DNA from: Sordaria brevicollis
Taxonomy: Eukaryota; Ascomycota; Sordariomycetes; Sordariales; Sordariaceae
Direction of reading: 5' to 3'
Assembly: GCA_033439795.1 (NCBI GenBank)
Contig: JAUTDP010000002.1
Coordinates: 2,418,001 to 2,482,000, forward strand
DNA length: 64,000 nucleotides
Both the position numbers and the translations under genes were made by a program. A model generated the notes under the pieces. The model saw only the letters and a list, made by a program, of their open reading frames with translations, did not search any database and was not told the DNA's origin. This document shows positions 57,890 to 64,000 of this stretch, one piece after another. Each line of letters begins with the position of its first letter. Positions within the stretch are counted from its first letter, which is position 1.

Positions 57890-58562
57890 TGGGCTGGAGA
57901 GAAGATAGTGACTTTCCGTTCACAAAATCACAAGCTTCTAGGGTGTGTAGCGACACCGAGTGACAAGGCTGGGGAGTGATCTGCAACAGTCCAGGCCACA
58001 GTTAGAATAATGCTTCTTGGCCATGACTGGGGATAGAGGTGGTGTGGCTGGTAGCCTGGAGAGCCTTGTCAATTGGTGTGGTTTGGGTGCAGAACCGTGC
58101 AGTTGTTTGACCACCTCTGTTCGGTAAGTTATTCGGGCTAGTAAGTCGTCAAGGGTGCGTAGGGTGAGTTGACGTGTAAAATTCGAGGAGTCACCGAGGA
58201 CCGTAAGTGGGTTGGTAGGATGGACGCGGTGTGTGTGATGGAGTGTCGTGTCCAAGATGGACGGGAGGAAAGGTATAAATAGTTCCAACGCGTCCGGATT
58301 CGCGCTCTCGGAGAGCTGAATGGTTACACGCAGGGCTTCTTAGCTGAGGTTATAAGACTGGCGTCCTGTTCTTCCTCCCAGCTCTCAATTTCAGCTTCGG
58401 TCCCAACTCATATCTCCCTTACCTCGAAGTGAGCTTCAGCCCCCCAAGTTCCCCCTACCTCTACTAGACCAGGCGCTTCTCTCTTCGACCCAGTATCCTT
58501 ATCCAAACCCGACATCAACACCAAGAGAAAAGACAAAGAAACGAAAGAGAGATTCCGACAAG
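57890..58562. other. Intergenic region
   Basis: Promoter and leader of the Cys-rich gene at 58563; no gene is supported. Confidence 0.45.
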
Positions 58563-59866
58563 ATGCGCATGCAAACCATAGCCGCCCGCGCCCTCCTAAC
58601 GGGCTTCACCTACGAACGTCTTCCCACCATCCCCGGGACCTCGCCCAACCCAGGCCAAGGTCTCATCGCAATCGGCACGGACGGTACCAATGCGGCGGCC
58701 GCAAGTTGCGATATAGGCGAGACGGCTTGTGGAATTGGGTGTATGCCTTTGGCTAGCGTTTGTTGCTCTGGGTATGTTCTCTCTTCACCCTACCCCTTTC
58801 CCGAACAGGGAGGTTGACATGAGGGCTATGAGCTGATAATTGTGGACCCAAAACAGAAAAGGTTACTGCGACCCCGGAGAATACTGCACCGAACGCGACA
58901 CCTGCTGTCCCATAGGCAAGACTTGTTCACCCGGCGGTGGGTGTGATGCGGGCAAGGTTCTTTGTGGGAATGGGTAAGTTGCATTCCCTTCTACTCTTCC
59001 CACTCCGTCTTCAACCCTACTTTACCTCTGATGCTGACGTTTCGGGTTTTGCCAAACAGCTGCATGCCCGCCGGCGCCGTCTGCTGTCCCGACCACGGCT
59101 ACTGCGATGCCGGAGAAACTTGTACCGACCGTGGAACTTGCGCTGTCGGTAGTGGAGGTGGTGGAGGTGGAGGTAGCGGAGGAGGATCGGGAGGAAGTGG
59201 TGGAAGTGGTGGTTCCGGCAGCGGTTGCGCCGCCGCTGGAAAGGACCAATGTGATCCCGGCTGGTGCATGCCGTTGGGAAGTGTCTGTTGCGGGACCGGT
59301 GAGGGGTGGTATTGCGAGGCGAGTGTCCTTTTCTTGTCCTCCATCTGTCAATGCTTCTGGACTCCAGGAAGATGAGAAAACTAACACTAACAAAAATCCA
59401 GGCTGGATATTACTGCACACCAACGGGATGCTGCAGAGAAGGAAGGACTTGCACCCCTGGTTCAGCTGGAGGCGGCGGCAGTGGTGGTGGCGGTTCCAAC
59501 AATCCTCCTCCTGCGCCCACGACGACGACTCGAACGCAAGCACCTCCTGTCACATCTTCTTCCTCTGCCCCAGCACCACCGGCACAGACAGCGAGTGATG
59601 ATGACGACGGTGGCCGCCCGGGAGCGACGATGCCTGTCCGTCCTACTCTCAGCGTTGATGATGGACTTGACGATGATGTGACAAGCAGCACGTCAGAGAG
59701 CTCAACTTCGACTTCAACAACGGCGCGGGCGGCGGAATCCACGGGCCTGTCGGCGGGAGATGGCCCAGCGCAGCCGGGAGGTGCTGGCATGGTGTCTGTA
59801 TCGGTCGGCAGCTTGGTGATGGCTGGTGTTCTGGGTGTGGCTGGCTTCATGATCCCCCTTCTGTGA
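58563..59866 (+). CDS. Cys-rich cell-surface protein, probable GPI anchor
   Basis: Four exons: 58563-58771, 58857-58973, 59060-59318 and 59402-59866; 349 residues. The first two introns are GT-AG; the third fits only with a GC donor (GAG|GCGAGT) and CCAG acceptor, which keeps the Cys pattern in frame. The protein has repeated Cys units: CGIGCMPLASVCC, YCDPGEYCTERDTCC, CMPAGAVCCPDHGYCDAGETC, CMPLGSVCC and YYCTPTGCCREGRTC. These are separated by Gly/Ser linkers, and a Ser/Thr/Pro-rich stalk leads to a hydrophobic C-terminus (SLVMAGVLGVAGFMIPLL). This is the usual layout of fungal GPI-anchored wall proteins. The N-terminus (MRMQTIAARALLTGFTYERL) is a weak signal peptide, so the true start or a first exon may be missed. 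Confidence 0.75.
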
Positions 59867-60404
59867 GGTTGGATCTTGCAGTGGTTTGATCTTCTGTTTT
59901 CTTGGATATGCCTGCTGTGAGGGAAGGGCAACAACGATATTGGGATACGAACGGAGATCCATCGGTGTCCTGATGGAGGAGGAATAATTTGTCATAGGTG
60001 ATATGACCAGTTTGAATGACAGGACGGCCGAATTGAAATGATGTCGATGACAACCTACCTAGCACCGGATACCGAACGAACAGTCGGCTTTGATGTACGC
60101 GCTCTTGATTAAACACACTAAAACTGAACATCTACCCAAACAAAACTACCGACGCAAAAGAGTGCTTTATGAGACCATTGCACCGTCCAACGCCAATGTG
60201 ATGACCAATATCTCGATCCTTTGATTCCACCACTGAAAACCTGCCCCAAATTTCACCATGTAGCCCCTTCCAACCAGTACCCCTATTCTAATCCCCTTCC
60301 CTCCTCCAATTTCACATTTATAGCGAGATGTAGCAAGTTATAGCAAGTCAAGCAACACCAACTTCCAGCCACCCCATGTCTCCCTTTCTCCTCCATTGAA
60401 CTCT
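59867..60404. other. Convergent 3' intergenic region
   Basis: This lies between the Cys-rich gene and the TOR gene, both ending here. No gene is seen. Confidence 0.5.
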
Positions 60405-63400
60405 CTACCAGAAACTGCACCAACCAATGTAATGCTGGCACAGATTCTCAAGCTTGGTAGCCTCGATAATCAGCTTGTTGACCTGATCAGTAACGTTGAG
60501 CTCCTCATGCGGTTTGAAGTCGCGACCGGTAAGCTTCTGCTGAACGCGGTCCAAGACCTCGAGAGCACGCGCGTTCTGCACCTCCTGCTGCTCTTGCTGG
60601 TTGTTGCCATGGCCGTTAACCATGCTGCTGCCAGTCGGGTAGATCGCAGACGAGTTGGTACGGGCGCGGGACCGTCCGGGGTTAGCGGACATGCCCATTC
60701 CGTGCCCGTCGGCGCCGGGAGCAGCCTGTGCTGCGAGGAACTCCGTGGGTGCCACGGGGGCGTCGAGGATGGATGGACGGCGGGCGCGCGGACCCGGACC
60801 GCCGGGCATGGCGACCTCCCGCTCGGCATTGAAGTTGGGACCAGGAGGACTGGTGGGGTTGGTCAAACGCCAGTTGAGTAGTGGATCGTGGATGAACTAG
60901 TTTGCATGTTAGTATTGTTTTAAGTGGACGAGAAAGGTGGTAAAGAAAACTTACAGCTTCAAGAACAGCCATGACACTCTCCTTGTTCTCGCGCAACACC
61001 CTCATGACATGCTCACAGGTGGTCCGGAAACTGCCCTCGATGTTACTAACTTCCATGGCATAAGTGAGCATGCGAGTCAATCTGAACGGCACCCGTTCGG
61101 GGTACTTCTCGCGCTTCATGGCTACTTCGAAGCAGTCTCCGAAATCAATGTGAATAATCTTGCCCGTGATGCGGTCAAGCATCAAGTTGCTAGGATGGCG
61201 ATCACCCAAGCCGAGGATATAGCCGACCATCGACATGACACCGAGGGAACGGGTGTAGTTGGTTCTGCGATCAAGCCAGGCTTCCGAAGACTTGCTCTTC
61301 AACCACAGGACACGGTAGAGATCTTGACCGGTCGTATTATCGAGAGCGTATCCGAAGACCTCAACCTTCTGCATGAGCGTAAGGTTATCGTAGTCAGGAG
61401 CCATCTGCAACATAATACGATGCTCGATGTTAAGCAGAATCTTGCGCGAATCTCTGTACTCCCTGATCAACTGATGGACAGTGTCACTGTTGGGCACCCA
61501 GCCGAGAAGACCGGAGTTCTGTGATAGAGGAATGGCCGGGTAGCGCTGGATGTTAAGGTGGCGCTTGAAGCATTCCGAGTCATTTGCCAACAGAGTGTTG
61601 CAAAGACCAAACAGCTGCATGACACGCTCATCTTGACGGATATCTTCGTGTCCCTTGAGTAGGAAGGTGTATGTCTTGCCATCGCTGCCAACAATGTCGA
61701 GCTTGCGAGGCCGCTGCTTGGAGCTGATCACGCTGAATGTGGCGTCAAAGGACATGATCCTAACAACCTCCTGGCCACTGCGGTATGTTCCGGGCACAGC
61801 AAGCTCGAGATCCTTGGCGTTCAGCAAGTTAGGCGAGCAATAAGCCAACTCGAGCGAGGTCATCTGTGGAAGCTGACGTGTGATACGACGGAACACCGTG
61901 TAGTAGAGGTCCCATGCCTGGTTAAGGTCATTAGAATCCTGCGTCTCTTGATATTGACGGCACCAATCGCGAGCTTCGCTCAGATCGCGACCGAATGTCT
62001 GGGCGAAAGAGATCTCTCTGAGAGTTTGTGGGCCGGCCTCCAGCAACTCGTGAAGCGGCTCGAGAGTGGCAAACATGCCCTCAATGTTGTGGTCGCCGAA
62101 GTACAAGCGTGAAGCCTCCTCGAGAGCCTCGTGCCACAACTCATGCCAGAGCACAGCAACCCTAATGAGCTCACCACTGACGATTTCAGCTTGCTCGACG
62201 AGACGAAGACTATGTTGACGCATGCTCTCAAGAATTTGGTTGGCCGACCGTACTCTACGCGTGTTGTGCCAAGACTTCCTTGCTACCGTCAACGGATACA
62301 CCAGCGCCTGCGGGTGAGCGCGACCAACATCGGCCAACAAGCCATGTACTGATTGCTGGACTCTCTTGTGAGGCTGGTTGATTCTGGCAATCAACTGGGG
62401 AATGACCTCAAGCCAGGTGTCAACGCTGACCCGTGTGAAGCCTTCAGTAACCGCATTATGGACATCAAGATGACCACCATGAGTGAGCCACAAGGCCAAG
62501 AGGCGCAGAGTGTCCTGCAGAGAGCTTCCCGAGGACAGAGCGATGGACTCAAAGAAACCGCGAACAGCAGGAACCACGTACTGAATGATGTAGTTCTGCT
62601 CTCCGCCGTTGCGCACATCAACCTCACGGTTCGCCGTCAGGTACTGAACAACCTCAAAGTTGGCCAGAGCCCATGCGTGCCAAGCCTTGTACCACTTGTT
62701 GTTGTAATGAGTAGCCTTGTAGTAGCAGTCAAGCACCTCGGCGCGATATCTCTGTTGCCAGTCGTCCTTGTTGAGCGTGACCATCCACTCACCCTGGCGC
62801 AAATAGCACTTGGCAAGCAAGACGGTCTGCTCAAGCCAGTTCTTGTGCGCTTGAGGATGCATCAAGTCTTCGTTGAACTCGGCAAATCCTGGCTGGTTTT
62901 GCACCTCCATGCCATTCTGTGCATGGGAAGCCATGTGCATCCGCGAAGCCTCAACGCGGTGTGCCGTTTCCTGGGTGAACCTCTGCAAGCAATATAGCGT
63001 CTTCTCGGCAATCCTATGTTCGGAGTTGCGGAATCCTGGCGATTGTCCAATCTCCCACTGGAACTTGAGAACCGCATACAAGATTGGGGACGCGATTCTG
63101 CTTCCAACAGGGCCTGGGTGGCGATCGTGCCAATAAGGAATGACGGAGTCCAACGGCGCGTCGGTTCCGATAAGCTGCTTCAGTGACTTTTCGGCCAGTC
63201 CCATGCGGCCCGACTTGCGACAAAGGTTGGCAAACTTGGTCCACATATGCATGTTTTCCTGAGGAGTCATGACAAGCGACCTCAAGCGCAGCATTCGCTG
63301 CCACACCTCGACGTTGCGCTGGCAGCCCTTGAGACGAGTCTCCCAGGTGCGGCGCATGGTCGCCTGCTTCTCTCCGTCGCATTGCTTGTAGACGATAAGC

Positions 63401-64000
63401 TCCTCCAACTCAGCAAGCATCTGGACGCGTACTACAACCTGGTAAGCCCGGTTGTAAGACTCGCTAACAAGCGCACTAAGCTCGGTATCAAGTCCTTCAC
63501 GAGCTTGCTCAATGCATGCCATAGCCTCCCTAAACTGGTTGCGGTGAAGAGCGAGAATGGCACCAAAGAAGGCTCTGTCTGGGGAGAAGCGCTTCATTGA
63601 CTGGAGGTAGCTGTCCATGGAGTCCCACTTGCCTAGACCCCAGGCGGCGGTGGTCGCCAATGGAGCAATGCGTCGCTGGATCTCGGGTGCTGAGTTGGCC
63701 CAAGTCTTTCCAGCAAGTGTCGCTAGGGAATCCCACTCGCCAAGAGCATGGTAACAACGCATCTTGCCCATGACGATGTCGACAGGTACAGGCTGGTCCT
63801 CGGGAATCTCGCGCTCGCGTTGGCAGTAGAAGTTGAGGGCCTCGTCCCAACGCTCGAGCTTCTCGAACCAACTCTCGCGCAATTGGATACCCTCCCTATA
63901 GGTCTTAACTTTACGAAGAATACCGATGGCAGCATCAGATTGCTGCAGCTGGTTGTTGATGACAATCAAAGCCTCAACCGCACCACTGTTGTGGTCCTGC
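60405..64000 (-). CDS. tor: TOR kinase (C-terminal part, runs off the window)
   Basis: Partial gene. Coding sequence enters from the right edge in frame and runs 64000-60955, then, after a 58-nt intron (GTAAGT, ACTAAC, ACTAG), 60896-60405. The FAT region has helical repeats. The FRB domain has [21 protein letters not shown], including the Ser where mutation gives rapamycin resistance in other species. The kinase domain has [34 protein letters not shown] and [18 protein letters not shown]. The last exon begins [11 protein letters not shown], has an insert rich in Pro/Arg/Gly, and ends with the FATC tail ([16 protein letters not shown], then [11 protein letters not shown]). TOR is the catalytic core of TORC1/TORC2 and controls growth in response to nutrients. 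The N-terminal HEAT region lies outside the window. Confidence 0.97.

Noticed and set aside
1..64000. CRISPR arrays, bacterial operons, insertion sequences
   Set aside because: The sequence is fungal nuclear DNA; repeats seen are microsatellites, minisatellites and RIP-degraded elements, not spacer-repeat arrays.
1..64000. Dispersed 5S rRNA genes, common in Neurospora
   Set aside because: No stretch resembling a fungal 5S rRNA was recognised on either strand, though a covariance-model search was not possible.

Overview
The window looks like a chromosome arm of a filamentous ascomycete in the Sordariales, most likely Neurospora or a close relative. The evidence is short introns (about 50-190 nt) with GT..CTAAC..AG signals, tRNA genes with introns, a Tim17 protein that reads like the Neurospora one, and a sharply bounded AT-rich block with the signature of repeat-induced point mutation (RIP). 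Organism identity is inference; no search was run.

Layout. Bases 1 to about 6110 are an AT-rich, gene-free block with no open frame of 60 codons on either strand. Two protein relics can still be read through stops: a RecQ-type helicase on the plus strand and a transposon-type protein (DUF6589-like) on the minus strand. A short inverted repeat closes the block. An array of degenerate ~200-nt repeats then leads to a tRNA-Lys(CTT). The rest is ordinary gene-rich chromosome.

Genes in order: secreted SMP-30-like beta-propeller (+), secreted DUF4185/DUF5005-like protein (-), isoaspartyl peptidase/asparaginase (+), TIM17 (-), a small orphan (+), DUG2 glutathione-degrading WD40-M20 protein (+), a one-span membrane protein (+), tRNA-Ser(GCT) (+), RING protein (+), secreted CVNH-like protein (-), BLM10/PA200 proteasome activator (-), a small DUF3140-like protein (-), arsenite methyltransferase with a Cys-Cys array (-), a divergent bZIP factor (+), a VOC/glyoxalase-fold protein (+), a CAP/PR-1 secreted protein (-), and a repeat-containing nuclear-type protein (-). 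These are followed by a gene with two in-frame amber codons (-), a 1392-residue protein with three C2H2 fingers, a DUF3716-like zinc region and a cupin-like end (+), a Gly/Ser-repeat protein (+), a coiled-coil protein (+), a small two-exon gene found only by splicing (+), a Cys-rich probable GPI protein (+) and the 3' part of the TOR kinase gene (-), which runs off the right edge.

Functional links are few, as usual in fungi. Arsenite methyltransferase and the bZIP factor share a 675-bp divergent promoter. TOR, BLM10 and DUG2 belong to growth control, proteasome and glutathione turnover but are not clustered in an operon sense. The most unusual locus is 46-55 kb. It holds the amber-interrupted gene, the triple-finger gene built from exon duplications with identical intron phases, and a minisatellite-bearing gene that may be distantly related to the interrupted one. 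Multi-exon models were built by hand from splice signals and frame continuity; coordinates run from start codon to stop codon and the exons are listed in the evidence.
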